64,000 bases of DNA, from the NCBI GenBank assembly GCA_963678705.1, contig OY783204.1:6207834-6271833 (forward strand), read 5' to 3'. This document shows, in pieces, positions 47,376 through 59,099 of this stretch. The translations under genes and the position numbers were made by a program. Source of the DNA: Panorpa germanica (lineage: Eukaryota; Arthropoda; Insecta; Mecoptera; Panorpidae). The notes beneath the pieces were generated by a model that was not told where the DNA came from, searched no databases, and was given only the letters and a program-made list of their open reading frames with translations. Each line of letters opens with the position of its first letter. Position 1 is the first letter of the stretch.

Positions 47376-48558
47376 GTACGTTAGAAACTCAGTTATCAGA
47401 AATTAGAAATAACTAGTCAGTTCTGTATTTCGTTGTTCAAAGCAATATTTCCATTCAGTTGGTATTTATTTTAACTTCGCATAGTTATAGTTGAATAATT
47501 CTGTGTCAAAAGGTTTGTTTTTCCCCCAAACAATGACTGTTCTAATGTGCATCCGATTTTACTACAAAATTTGTTTCTGTTGAGAACTTGGATCATTTTC
47601 ATTTTAGGGCGAGGAGAACTTAAAACTAAATGGGGTTGTCACCCATCTTCTAATTTCCATAAAGCTGGTACTATACATAAAAAATGGCTATCAGAACTTT
47701 AAATATCAAAATATTTTTTAATGAGTGGCAATCGCAATGTTACAGAAATTATTATCACTTTAAATAGTCTTTCTTATCTTTTTAATCATTAAGGGGATCA
47801 ACTCACTAATCCATTGACGTCATGTCTGATTCTTCTATGAATTATCATCTCTTTTATGCAACAGAGTCTTTACGTTTCCATAATTATGGTTCCCAACTAA
47901 ATTAATAATGAATGTTATACATTGAAACATAGCAGGTATATCAATAGTGACATACCATAGTAGAATGCCACAGGTTCGTAAATATATTACTCTGTTAGTT
48001 ACTGCTTTACTATTTAATCTTCCATAGTAAGGATAAATTGAAGGGTTAAGCTTGAAAAAATAAGTGGTTTCGAAGGACCATAAACAGCTCAAATCAAGCG
48101 AACTTTAAAACGACTATCCTGGTATCACTTTTCATTCTCGTAATAAATCAAATCGTAAATTGTTAAAGTAGTATTTGATTTCAAATATGTGTGAAGCAAA
48201 CACATCTCACGTAACATGACCCGGTTATCCATTTTCTTTATGAAACTTTTCCACTTGTTTTCCCCTTGTTCTTGTTCTAATAATGTCGCTCGAAAGCCAA
48301 TGCTAAATAAAAATAAAGTTCATTTTTTTATGTTTTCCAATTATTAATAAATGATTTTCTCAATGCTTGTTTTGTTTTTCTTTGCACTTAACCACAATGA
48401 AGTCTCATACCGAGCGACTATAAAGGGCTTGTGCCAGCTTTTCGTTGTAAAATCTTAAACGTATGAGGCGAATGATACATAAACGTGCTAGCACAGATAA
48501 TGTAATTTGTGTCCCATTTTATTGGATAATTTCTAACAATGTATTAATTGTCTAACAG
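47376..48558 (+). other. Last intron of the RBM24/RBM38-like gene, 1,183 bp
   Basis: GTACGT donor at 47376 and TCTAACAG acceptor ending 48558. Phase 1 on both sides: G plus CT makes an Ala codon. A minus-strand frame at 47835-48092 shows no motif. Confidence 0.85.
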
Positions 48559-48695
48559 CTGGAGCTGCTGGATACGTAACACCCTATACGTACGCTGCTT
48601 TACCTGGAGGTGGTGCAGGTGGTTTCCCTGGTCTGTCTCCTTACCAACAAGCCGCACAACCATCACTTCAAGAAGCAAGACTTCCTGGTGTATAG
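48559..48695 (+). CDS. Rbm24: RBM24/RBM38-like RNA-binding protein, last coding exon and stop
   Basis: This exon follows the acceptor TCTAACAG. Its first two bases finish an Ala codon; then it encodes GAAGYVTPYTYAALPGGGAG, GFPGLSPYQQAAQPSLQEAR and LPGV, stopping at TAG (48693-48695). The GYVTPYTYA block is the counterpart of vertebrate RBM24 AAGYVTAGGYGYA, and proteins of this family in insects end in a QEAR-type tail. Together with the exons at 5977 and 47164 this gives about 137 residues of tail in the window; the RRM domain (about 80 residues) must be encoded upstream of position 1. There is no sign of damage, so the gene looks functional. Confidence 0.9.
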
Positions 48696-48831
48696 ATTAA
48701 AACTAAAAACAAACTACACAAGTTACTCTATAGAAAAAGAAAAATGTCTTCTCACAAAAAAGCGAAAGATGTTTATTTATTATGAAATAACAATATTTTT
48801 GCTATTCTTAAAACGCAAAAATTAAAAAAAT

Positions 48832-48853
48832 AATAAATTTTGATATTAATAAA
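48832..48853 (+). terminator. Candidate proximal poly(A) signals (two AATAAA)
   Basis: Two AATAAA hexamers about 140-160 bp after the stop codon. They are plausible but not exclusive, because the region is extremely AT-rich. Confidence 0.4.
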
Positions 48854-50152
48854 AGAAATACATAAAAAAATTATAATATTTTTAAAATAAGAATCTCATT
48901 GAGAAAAATAATTTAGTAGAATTAATTTCTAGAATAAAATTATAGGTTAAAAAACAATTTAGCTCAAATATGAATAAAATGAGCTATTTTTATATTATTT
49001 ATTATAAAATTTAATTTAAACAATGTGTAATACATATCAAGATTTAAATATACGAGTTATATGTTAAAAAAACACAATGACAAAAACAATCGGATCTGTA
49101 GTACATCAGACATCAGAAATCAGAAGTGGGAGTTGGCTCTTTTATAAATAAAAATGGCCTTAAATACTTAATAGAATATCATCACGAAGGCCTATATTGT
49201 GTCACAAAATGTGCCTTGTTCCAAATAGCAAAACCAAAATAAATTTATACTAACTAATGTAATGTAATAGCTGATACAAAGATAAAGTCCCATTTTCCTA
49301 TTTTGTATTAACTTCACACTTGACTTTTATTGTTAATTACGGGAATTCGAAGTAATTTTTTAATTATTAATAAATTAATGTAAACATAAATCTAGTCAAA
49401 TGAATTAATAAATTTGTCAAATTATAATTTTGAGAATTTATCCCGTTTAATTTTCAAAACTTTCATAAATTTTTATGATTATATTTGGATACAAAATTAC
49501 ACAAAATTAAGAAAGAACTTACGTCGCATTGTAATTGTATGTACATAACGTAAGTCTAAACTAGTTACATTAAATAATAGATTTTAAAGTTATTCTTAAT
49601 TGTCTATTTATACATTAATGATATTTTTGGGTATATCTATGTTTGTTCTTCATAACTCGACCTCCAGGCAGTAACTTAGAATTATATACAGAGTAAAGCT
49701 AAGGACGAGTGTTTATTAATTAAATCTATGCAACACAATAGCCTAGACATTGAACAGAAAGAGCGCGCCGCAAAACAAAACATAACCATTCGTTAAAATC
49801 GACCATTTGTTAAAAAGTAAAATTCTCAGTGAACGATAATCAGTGAGTAAAAGGTTCTTTGTCGTATTTATAAAGTTTATCAATTATTAAAACGCTCAAT
49901 TTTGTAAATTTAGTTTAAAGATCTCAGACTCGTGCAAATAAAACCATAAAAAATGAGAACTCATTTAAAATATATTCGTTGCATAATCATTGAATCAAAT
50001 TAGTATTTCAAATTGAATTGTAAATTTGTTTAGAAAATCTTCCAACCGTTAGATGGCATTAGTAAATGACTCTTTCAATTAACACAAATAATTAAATGTA
50101 ATAATAAATATCAAAGAATTGCTTCATGGAATTAAAACGATATTGACAAGTC

Positions 50153-50173
50153 AGAGAGAGAGAGAGAGAGAGA
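50153..50173 (+). repeat. (AG)n microsatellite
   Basis: About ten AG dinucleotide repeats in a row. Confidence 0.95.
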
Positions 50174-51700
50174 AAGTAATTAACAAATATAAACAAAGCA
50201 TTCTTATTGACTACACTAATATATATGTGACAATATGTCTGTGACAATAAAATAAATCATGTGACAGCTACATATATCTATGCAAGAGTTACATAAAGTA
50301 AGTTTTACACTTAATTGAGAGTTGCCAAACATAAATCCAGAAAACGTTTAGTTAGATACTACTCCAGTCAATTGTCGAGTTACTTTGCGTTTACCTAATT
50401 TTTAAATAACTAACGTTGCTTAAATTTTTAGAAACTTAGGAAAGAAAGTTAGTAGTTGAGTTTATTTCATTCAACAGTTTCTATTGGAGAAATACGATAA
50501 AATACCTTCCAATCGCTAGACACCACAGCACTGTTGTGGATCAATCGATATAAACCTTTATCCAACAATAATTAAATTTTTACTAATGTACAAGATATAG
50601 CTACAGCTATATTACGGCTAGAGACGAGTTCACATCACAAATGGTTTGCGTACGGCTAAGACAATATTCCGTTTAGAGATTAATCGCATTAAATCGCACC
50701 TATTTTAATTTGATTTTGAATAGCAAAAATGACTTCTAATTAAAATAGATTTATGATTTTTACTTTTTAGAAATGTGACGGAAACTATTTTCCTTGCTTC
50801 AAAAATCATGTGAAAATTGCAGAAGAGAAGACTGATATCTCCGTCATATTAATGAAGAGTGAAAAATTAGGAATAGAGCCTTTAGTCTTATAGGCTTCTA
50901 TATTTTTATACAGCAATTTACTATTTTAGTAAACCAGACCCCGTATAGTGTTATTCTATAATTTATCCAAGATTTTAACTTTTTGTAGTAAAGACTTAAA
51001 CCCATATATTTTGTTGATGTTAATATAAATATTAATTTTTAGAACATTCATAGTGAAAATAAAAAGACAATTTTGATTCTAGCTTTAAAATCATTCATAG
51101 AATATTTAATTTATTACATATATATATTTATTTAATTAGTTATGTTGATATATACAATTACATTATTATAAATGTACATTCAAACTTTGTATATAAAAAT
51201 ATTATATTTTTACTATATTATTAAATTAACAAGACGCCATATTCTTAAAAAAAAACAACGTCCAATAATATTGGCAAATGAATAAAAAAATAAAATAAAA
51301 AAAATACTTTTAGAAGGCGATTAGCAAATATAACATATAACTTAATAGATTAAGGAGACATATAATTAATAATAAATGAAAAAACCTGATCTAATTAGTA
51401 AATCAAAAGTCCAAATAATATTTATTAAGACAAAAGCAAAAGCCCAAGATTAGCTTTATTGAAATACGGTCAGGTGGAATGTGAACAGTTGCAGTAACCA
51501 AATAAAATGAAATATATTATTTCAATTGTAAGCCAGCCTACAGTTGTTGCCTTAGTACAATATATCTCTCTTAATATTAGTTTTAAATATTGTACTGAAA
51601 TATGTTATTAAAATTTGCAACTGTTCCCCTAGAAAAATGTAACCCCCTCCTACTTTTTTTTACTAACCAATCTCTCCTAGTCGAACCGTGCTGCTCTACT

Positions 51701-52489
51701 TGCGATCCATGGTCCATGATCCATGGCAATCGTGACGTCAGCAATCGTGAGATACACGTTATACTACTATAAAGTACTTTACTTTAGCAATGGAAATCAA
51801 TTATTATCATTATTGATTATTTTATTATTAAAAATAATTCAAAATATATTTAATATGTACTTAATATTTAATTAATAAAGTAAACAGAAATTTTAGGTTA
51901 TAACTTAATTTAGAAATGTTATTTATATTAGCTTATTATTATTATATTATTAATAAATACTTAAAAAAAAAACACAATAATTTGATAATTAAAATAATTG
52001 TAATTTATCAAAAAATGTGACAAAAGTAATTTTCTGTGTAATATTCTTATTTTTTTTGTTACTTAAGTTAGACGCACAATCTTAAATAAAATTGCGTCAA
52101 CAATTGAACCTTGACAAAATGAATGTAAAATATTTTGTTAGAAAAATGTTACAAAAATTTACTTTAATTAAAATTTAATTTATTATTAAAAGTATGGTTT
52201 TTTATTTCTGTCTTAAAAAATATTCGCACAACGAATGGTCTTAGATAGTATCAAAAAAGTTGGTTATCGTTATTGGAAACACTAGTGTGATTAACACATT
52301 GACGCTATTAGAAAAGCATCATTTTATGCTTGAAGAACGCTGGAGAAATTGAAAAATGAGTCTTAGATGATTGCTGACAGCAATTTGCTGTATTCACGTA
52401 ACTGCGTTATTTATTGCGCAGTTGTTATATGCGTTGCAGTATTTCTATGCGAAAATGTTAAAGATGTTACTTGCAGGATCCACGAAAAA
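51701..52489. other. Intergenic, no gene recognised
   Basis: Contains a small palindromic cluster of GATCCATGG / CCATGATCC words at about 51705-51727 and AT-rich sequence. The frame at 52367-52657 crosses into the MITE and Helitron and is not a gene. Confidence 0.45.
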
Positions 52490-52594
52490 TGGGCTTATGT
52501 CCTATGTCTTAATTTCTATAAAAGTGTACTATCCTATATTATAATGTCCGAGGTGTATGTTTGTTTTCTTATCATATATTATAATGTCCCAGGT

Positions 52595-52632
52595 GTATAT
52601 TTATATGTTTATATGTTTATATGTTTGTTTGT
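52595..52632 (+). repeat. TATATGTT octamer-type microsatellite
   Basis: Four imperfect copies of TTTATATG near the start of Helitron unit 1; the same kind of tract starts units 2 and 3. Confidence 0.7.
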
Positions 52633-52832
52633 TGCTGAAATTCGTATGGTAGAATGAAAACGGCTCCGTCAATGTTTTTGAAAGTTTGCTATTTCGTAGA
52701 GAAAAAAATTCTAAGACTTTTGGCGTCCCCGGATTTTTCCCTGAATTTCCTGGAAACCCGTAATTTTGGAAAAACTGGAAAATTTGAAAAAATACTTTTG
52801 CAAATATCTGACGAACTAGAAAAGATGAAAAA

Positions 52833-53460
52833 CTGAAATTTAGTATGTGTATTAAGATCATAATTGTGCACATTTGCCAAAAGTTGGAAATTTGAAATTT
52901 GAGTTCAGTAGCGGCGCAAATTTCCGGGGGCAATGTTAGAATAGAGTTAGGATGTTCAAATTTAATATATAGGCTCGCTGTAGACAGTAATTAATGAAAA
53001 AAAATAAACAGCCCTAAATTTCCAGTGGCGGCGGGAGTTGAGACAGTAAAAGATGGAAATATTGAAAAAGTAGTATTTAAACTTAGGGTATGTATGGAGA
53101 CACTAATTGCGCATGTTTGCCAATAATTGGATTACCAAAATTTTAATTCAGTAGCGGCGTGATTTTTTGGGGGCAATGTCGCAATAGAGCTAGAACGTTG
53201 AAATTTGGAACATGGGCCCTATATAGATAGTAATTAAAGGAAAATTAAACAATATTGCAAATTTCCAGTGGCGGCGGGCGCTGGGGGCCAAAAACCAGAA
53301 ATATAAAATATATAGAGATGAAAGGCTATAGTTTAGAATATATGTTCTTAGATACAAACAAAATAGATCTCCGTGCTAAAATTTGACAAACTCGTTCAGT
53401 AGCGGAGGTTTGTGGGAGGTACTAATGCTAAAATATAAATAAAAACCTGAAATTTAGTAT
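52833..53460 (+). repeat. Tandem repeat inside Helitron unit 1, period ~245 bp
   Basis: The marker CAGTAGCGG starts at 52907, about 53150 and about 53397, and AGTGGCGGCGG at about 53022 and 53267. About two and a half diverged copies. Confidence 0.7.
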
Positions 53461-54644
53461 GCAGATATCTGCATCTGCGTCAATCTGCAGATTGACATAT
53501 TTATTACGAAAATTAAAAAAAAAATACATTTTCTTAAGTGCAACATTAGAGTGGGGGGTGATAAACCGAGTATAAGAACAATATAGAGGTACAACGATTG
53601 AAAAAAAGTTGGTCCAATAACCAATAAATTGAAAATATTTTATATTTTCTTGAAAAAAATATATTCTTTTAGTCAATTTATATGTGTCAATGTATTGTGC
53701 GAGTTTATTTATTATTTCAATTTAAAAATAGAATTAAATATGAAACTTAATTATGAATTATTTTATTGGATTCAAATCATACACGCCAAAAAGACGGGAG
53801 TAAACTCTATCTATCTTATTTATAATATCCGAGGTGTATGTTTGTTTGCTTATATTCTTATCATCATCATCATTCTATATTATAATGTTCCAACTGTTTG
53901 AATCTATTCTTATATGTTTATATTCTTATATGTTTGGTACTGAATTTTGTATGGCAGCGCGAAAACGGCTCTATCAATGTTTTTGAAAATTTTCTATTTC
54001 GTAGAGAAAAAAATTCTAAGACTTTTGGCGTCCCCGGATTTTTCCTTGAATTTCCTGGAAACCCGTAATTTTGGAAAATCTGGAAAAAAAGTGATTCCTT
54101 TTTTGCTGTATTACTTTTAATTCGTAAAAGATAGAAAGTTGAAATTTTGCATGTGTATTAAGGTATTCAATGCTGGCATTTCTCAAAATTTAGAAATTCA
54201 AAAATTGAAAAAGGGGGGGTTGAAGAAATTCGGGGGCCCGTTAGGGAACTTTGGAGAAAGTTCATATTCTGGATTCTAGAATAATTAAGTATATTATCAA
54301 TAAAAAAAATTTTAAAATTTCAAAATTTTATTGGGGGGCACGGGGGCAGTATTTGCCGAGAGTAAAAATTGTGCTACAAAATTGAAATTTTGTATGTAGG
54401 CTAACCTTGGTAACTTATTTACAAATCGAAAAAAAAATCCCAAATTTTGAAAAAAAGTTGGTCAAATAACGCATAATTTGAAAATATTTTTTATTTTGAA
54501 TTAAAAAATGTATTTTCTTAGTCAGTTTGTATGAAAAATTAATTGTTATTAAATGTTAAATCAATATAGGACGAGTTTATTTATTATTTTAATTTAAAAA
54601 TGGAATTAAATTTTGACTTGAAATTCAAGCCACTCACAAAAAAC

Positions 54645-54675
54645 AAACGTCGCTTGCGACGGGGGTAAAAGCTAG
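54645..54675 (+). repeat. Internal Helitron 3' terminus (hairpin + CTAG)
   Basis: ACGTCGCTTGCGACGGGGGT then AAAAGCTAG, identical to the outer terminus at 55473-55503. It marks the end of the middle tandem unit. Confidence 0.8.
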
Positions 54676-56089
54676 TATGTTTATATGTTTACGCGATTCG
54701 TATGGTAGCTCGAAAACGGCTCCATGGAAGTTTTTAAAAATTTCCTATTTCGTAGAGAAAAAAATTCTAAGACTTTTGGCGTCCTCGGATTTTTCCCTGA
54801 ATTTCCTGGAAACCCGTAATTTTGGAAAAACTGGAAAAAAAGTGAACCCTTTTTTGCTGTATTACTTTTAATTCGTAAAAGATAGAAAGTTGAAATTTTG
54901 CATGTGTATTAAGGTATTCAATGCTGACATTTTTCAAAAATTAGAAATTCAAAAAGTGAAAAAGGGGGGGTTGAAGAAATTCGGGGGCCCGGTAGGGAAC
55001 TTTGGAGAAAGTTCATATTCTGGATTCTAGAATAATTAAGTATATTATTAATAAAAAAAAATTCAAAATTCCAAAATTTTATTTGGGGGCACGGGGGCAG
55101 TATTTGCCGAGAGTAAAAATTGTGCCAGAAAGTTGAAATTTTGTATATAGGCTAATCTTGGTAACTTATTTACTAATCGAAAAAAACAATCCCAAATTTT
55201 GAAAAAAAGTTGGTCAAATAACGCATAAATTGAAAATATTTTTTATTTTGTTAAAAAAAATAATTTTTTTTAGTCAATTTATATGTCATGTATATGTGCG
55301 CGAGTTTATTTATTATTTCAATTTAAAAATAGAACAGTTAAATATGAAATGTAATTACGAATTATTTTATTGGTTTCAAATCATACACGCCAAGAAGACT
55401 TCGCTTTGCGACGGGGGTAAACGTTACTGGAATTTAAATTTTTACATGAAGTTCAAGCCACACACAAAAGACAAACGTCGCTTGCGACGGGGGTAAAAGC
55501 TAGTATATTGATAAAGTGGGTTACTAGAACCTCAAATGTTTAATTATTTTTTAATAACTCCTTATATGTTAAGAGATATTAACAAAAAAAGTAATTTTGT
55601 CTCTTTAGTTATTAAAGGGTTTCAACATGTTGTACACATTCCAAGTGCATGTGACATCACAATCCTTTTGTAAGGTTACCAACCTTACAGATCATAAATC
55701 TCTGCTATATGTATTTATATATCAAATATTATTTACAGCTATTTCGAGGAACAATAAAATTTCAATATTATGTCTGCCTTAGCAGGGTTAAATAAAATAA
55801 AAACTTATTACTCTTTGACTTAACTTGATTATTTGACTACCAACATCTACAGAACATCACCACAGCACTGACCTACCCAACAAATAACTGACGTTAAAAT
55901 GCATTTCACGTCATACAAATATGGCCGACCATTTCTAGCGCTAAAACTACAATTCAAACGTTTAATTGCTATATCTCCGTCAATATTTAGATATTTAATA
56001 AAATAGACACGCCAATACACATTTATTATCATCAATTTCAATCAACAATTGAAAAATCGACCACTAAAAAATGAGGACACAAGCGCATT

Positions 56090-56385
56090 GACTCCGGTAA
56101 AGCTGCTAAGAAGCTACAGTTTTGTATCTGAGTTAACTTTGAACTTAATTTACAAATTGAAAAAAATATCCCAAATTTTGATAAAAAGTTGGTCAAGTAA
56201 CGCATACATTTAAAAAATTTGAAATATTTTGTAGAAAAAAATATTTCTTTACAACATAAAACTTATAATACGATAATAAAAGTTGAAATTATAATTCCCA
56301 GATATCGTTAGCTAATAGATGTAAAATGTTATAATCTATTTTGAATTAAGCTTTAACATTTTTTTAACGATTTGCGCTTATGTGC
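56090..56385. other. Intergenic fragment resembling Helitron body
   Basis: ACAAATTGAAAAAAATATCC, CCCAAATTTTGATAAAAAGT and TTGGTCAAGTAACGCATACA recall the unit body at 55170-55235, so a further broken piece of the same Helitron family probably lies at about 56150-56240. Confidence 0.5.
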
Positions 56386-56389
56386 AATG

Positions 56390-56513
56390 CTATTAAGGTT
56401 TTTGTGTAAGAAAACACGGTTTGCCAAAACGATTTCGTAAATACATTAAAATGTTAAAACAAAGCAGCCACCTACATTCAACTTTTGTACCAGGAAGTAC
56501 TGTTACCCGTTAA
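56390..56513 (+). repeat. Interspersed repeat, copy 2 (inverted partner at 8.3 kb)
   Basis: Reverse complement of the block order in 8315-8455. Confidence 0.6.
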
Positions 56514-56519
56514 AGTTAA

Positions 56520-57285
56520 TGTGAAAGTAATTAATATTAAATAAATGACATTACCTTGAGCGTATTTTGTACCAGTTCAAGTTCTGAAGATTTTTTAGGA
56601 CAAACACATTGAAACTCAATCAAACATTTTATAAGCTTGTTGCTGTACTATTTGCATCTTATTTTTGTCGTTGCATCTTAAAGTGTCGTTGCAAACTTCT
56701 TATTATCACCAAATGACGTTATAATTAAATTCAGGGATAAATACACCGGAATCATGAAAACTTGGGATACGTTTCACATCACGTCAACAGATGATCAATG
56801 ACCTGCATGCTTGCCGTTTTGTTATACAGCACATTAGAGTGGCCCGGCCCCTATTTATCCAATCCACCCAATCTTGGTGAAATTTTCCTTTGCAATTACT
56901 TATTGCACTACTCTCCCAATCGGTATCATTGCATGAAAAAATATTCTGTATAAAATGTCAGGTCAATACCGGGACGGGGTAGAAAATTAAGTCAATTAAA
57001 TGAAATCGATAATTTCCATATGCTCCATTTTAAGTATTTATTTCAATGTAATTTTTTGCTGTAATAGTTGCATCGACTGTATAGTCAAAAATCTAAAATA
57101 TCTTCTTTGGATACATGGTAATTTTAGTTTACATTGAATAGAATGCATAAATCGAATATTTTACTGTTTTATTTATTTTTTCAGTTTTATGACAATTAAC
57201 AATAAACTTTTTGTTTTCCTGTTTTTCTAATTGAATAATAGATAATATCTTTTAAAATCTAATTATTTTTTTAAATTCATGTGTT
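56520..57285. other. Intergenic, no gene recognised
   Basis: No coding or element end is evident. Confidence 0.4.
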
Positions 57286-57289
57286 ATGT

Positions 57290-57930
57290 TTGAGGTGGTA
57301 AACATTTTATGTCTTTCTGACCTTAAAAAAGAAACAAATTTGTCTTCCCCGTGAAGTGCTTCATATATGGCTGCAGATGTTAGCTATATTTTAGCAAAGT
57401 TCACGGGGTCACATTTGCTTGTCGGTACCATTTCAAGAAGATTTATAGCGGTGATGATACTCTTCGGTAGTTGTAACCTCAGGCGCAAATTATTAATTGT
57501 CTTTTCCCAAATTAATCTTGACTTCCCACACGAATAAATACGATGATCTAGCGTATCCACATTTGAGCATTTCTCACATAAGTTATTATCCGCTATATTA
57601 TGTCTTGATGTTTTATCTCCTGTGGCATAAACTTCGTTTGTGAAGCGATATAAACAAGATCTTCATTTAGAATTCAAAAATTGATGACGTATATTTTTCC
57701 ATATTTGAGAGTGTTTTCTAGCAGGATATTTTTTAACAATATAGGGTCTTATTTGCAATGCTCCTTAATAAAGTTATCATCTGTCCGGTCATTTGAGTTA
57801 ATTCCTTGTAATGTATTTCTTAATTCCTTTGAAATTTTGAAGTCGTTCATATGATTTATGAGGTTCAAAACAAAATGTTCTTTATTGGAAACAAATTTAT
57901 TAAGCGTGGGAGGGGAAGCTTCAAAAAAAT
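57290..57930 (-). mobile_element. LINE fragment with C-terminal zinc-knuckle (zf-RVT-like) region
   Basis: In the minus direction a broken reading carries KFVSNKEHFVLNLINH, then after a frame change IVKKYPARKHSQIWKN, then CLYRFTNEVYATGDKTSRHN, NLCEKCSNVDTLDHRIYSCG with KSRLIWEK, and LPKSIITAINLLEMV. The C-x2-C..H-x4-C pattern followed by R-x-IWE is the zinc-binding segment found after the reverse transcriptase in many insect non-LTR elements. There are at least two in-frame stops and one frame change; the RT core is absent. This is not the RNase H family at 60.6 kb, whose tail reads differently. Clade not assigned. Confidence 0.65.
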
Positions 57931-57934
57931 ATAT

Positions 57935-59020
57935 AATAATAATACTTATCCAAGGGCCCCAATTTACGTAGTTACCTCATGATCTTAAATGATTAGTTAC
58001 GTCACTGGTCAAGTTATTTGCAAAAAAAAACCTACAATTTTCAATAAAATGTACACCAAGTAGTTGTGCTTTGTAAAATAAGTTGTGATCAATTCGTCGT
58101 GATCAGGATCGTTCAATCATCAGACAAATCTATCTAGAAGAAGTGTGTAAAATTTCAATAAGAGCGGTGCATTAGCATTGAGAAATTGTGTCTACCTTTT
58201 TACTCCGAAATGAGATGTCGACTATTATATTTTCAAAAATTTACTCGTATGCTTCAAAGTTTGTATCAAATAATTATTTTATTATATTTGCTAAGGAAAA
58301 TATAGACAATAGACAATTTAAACTGTTACACGGTGAAGTGAAATTACACAGTTCTGTATTGTGATTAAATATTTTTCATACAGTACCAATAAACCTCCAG
58401 ATGTTAAAAATATTGACCTCATGACGTAATTGTAGAACAACGTTAATTTTGCAATGAACTTTCTTTATGTGTATAACTATATTTAGAAACCTTCATTAAG
58501 AACAATTTCTCAATCTTTATGCACACGTTTTTAAGGATTGTATCGCGTGGTACAGCTCAGCAGTACCAAGCGATACTGTGTTGTACCCAAGTCAACGGCC
58601 ATACCATGTTGAACGCACCAGCTCTCGTTCAATCACTGAGTATGCAAATGAGTGTTTCCGTTGACATTGCACTCCCCTCATGCCACGGTGAACAGTGTTC
58701 GGTTCATCCTTAAACCACTTATGCCCCGCTCGGACGAGCACACTTCAGTGAAATCCATATTAGTTTGGGATGTATCTCCCCTTGCTACATACCTAATTTC
58801 CACATTCCTTGTACATATGCAGATGCAATTTCTGTGCAGTATTCTGCGAGTTTATGGCCAATAATATAGGCTCGTATTGCAAAGGCTCTAACTGCACACA
58901 GTGTAGTGTGTAACTCGTACTCGTAGCCAAAGAATAGGGATAGTAGTGCTATAGATAATACGTCCTTTGTACAAACGACCTACCCAAACGAGTCATGTCT
59001 TCAATTAAAAATGAGTTTAA
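57935..59020. other. Intergenic, no gene recognised
   Basis: The two overlapping frames at 58519-58864 lie in a less AT-rich patch (about 58540-58760) but match nothing known. Confidence 0.4.
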
Positions 59021-59027
59021 TTTATCG

Positions 59028-59092
59028 ACCAGAAGTAGTTTACTTGAAAAATACCCGTGTACTAAATGGGAGACCCGGGATCGAATCCGGCT
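59028..59092 (+). ncRNA. tRNA-like sequence (SINE head or tRNA pseudogene)
   Basis: A box TAGTTTACTTG (59036-59046) and B box GATCGAATC (about 59081-59089) fit the Pol III consensus on the + strand. AGAAG before the A box can pair with CTTCT after the B box as an acceptor-like stem, and CCGG words flank the B box as a T-stem. The D and anticodon arms do not form convincingly, so a functional tRNA is unlikely. Confidence 0.35.
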
Positions 59093-59099
59093 TCTAACT

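Larger units (their letters stand above)
48696..51700 (+). other. 3' UTR and downstream of the RBM24/RBM38-like gene, end not fixed
   Basis: Strongly AT-rich and free of recognised repeats or genes. AATAAA words occur at 48832-48837 and 48848-48853 (near) and repeatedly farther on (for example about 49236, 49926 and 50248), so the transcript could end within 200 bp or extend about 3 kb. A Pumilio-type TGTACATA word lies at about 49542. A GA microsatellite is at 50153-50173. Confidence 0.5.
52532..55503 (+). mobile_element. Composite Helitron of about three tandem units, 2,972 bp
   Basis: Starts TCCTATATTATAATGTCC directly after A (52531) and ends with the hairpin GTCGC-TT-GCGAC, a spacer GGGGGTAAAAG and CTAG directly before T (55504). 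These are the Helitron hallmarks. Inside are three related units: about 52532-53800, 53803-54675 and 54676-55503. Each contains TTTCGTAGAGAAAAAAATTC, GACTTTTGGCGTC and TTTCCTGGAAACCCGTAATT. A second perfect 3' terminus (hairpin plus CTAG) ends the middle unit at 54672-54675, and an extra hairpin at about 55400 precedes the last one. There is no Rep/helicase coding, so it is non-autonomous. Confidence 0.85.
52490..56087 (-). mobile_element. 729-bp-type MITE, inverted copy, split by a Helitron
   Basis: The left end TGGGCTTATGTCCTATGTCT and the right end GAGGACACAAGCGCA are the terminal repeats of the family. The MITE body occupies 52490-52531 and 55504-56087, and in reverse complement it matches 20235-20963 closely (TTACTAGAACCTCAAATG, TATGTATTTATATATCAAAT, ACGTTAAAATGCATTTCACG). 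The Helitron at 52532-55503 sits between GTGTACTA and TATATTGATAAA, a junction that is continuous in the intact copy. Confidence 0.8.

Noticed and set aside
58519-58864. Two overlapping + frames in a less AT-rich patch
   Set aside because: No domain, different frames, no splice signals.
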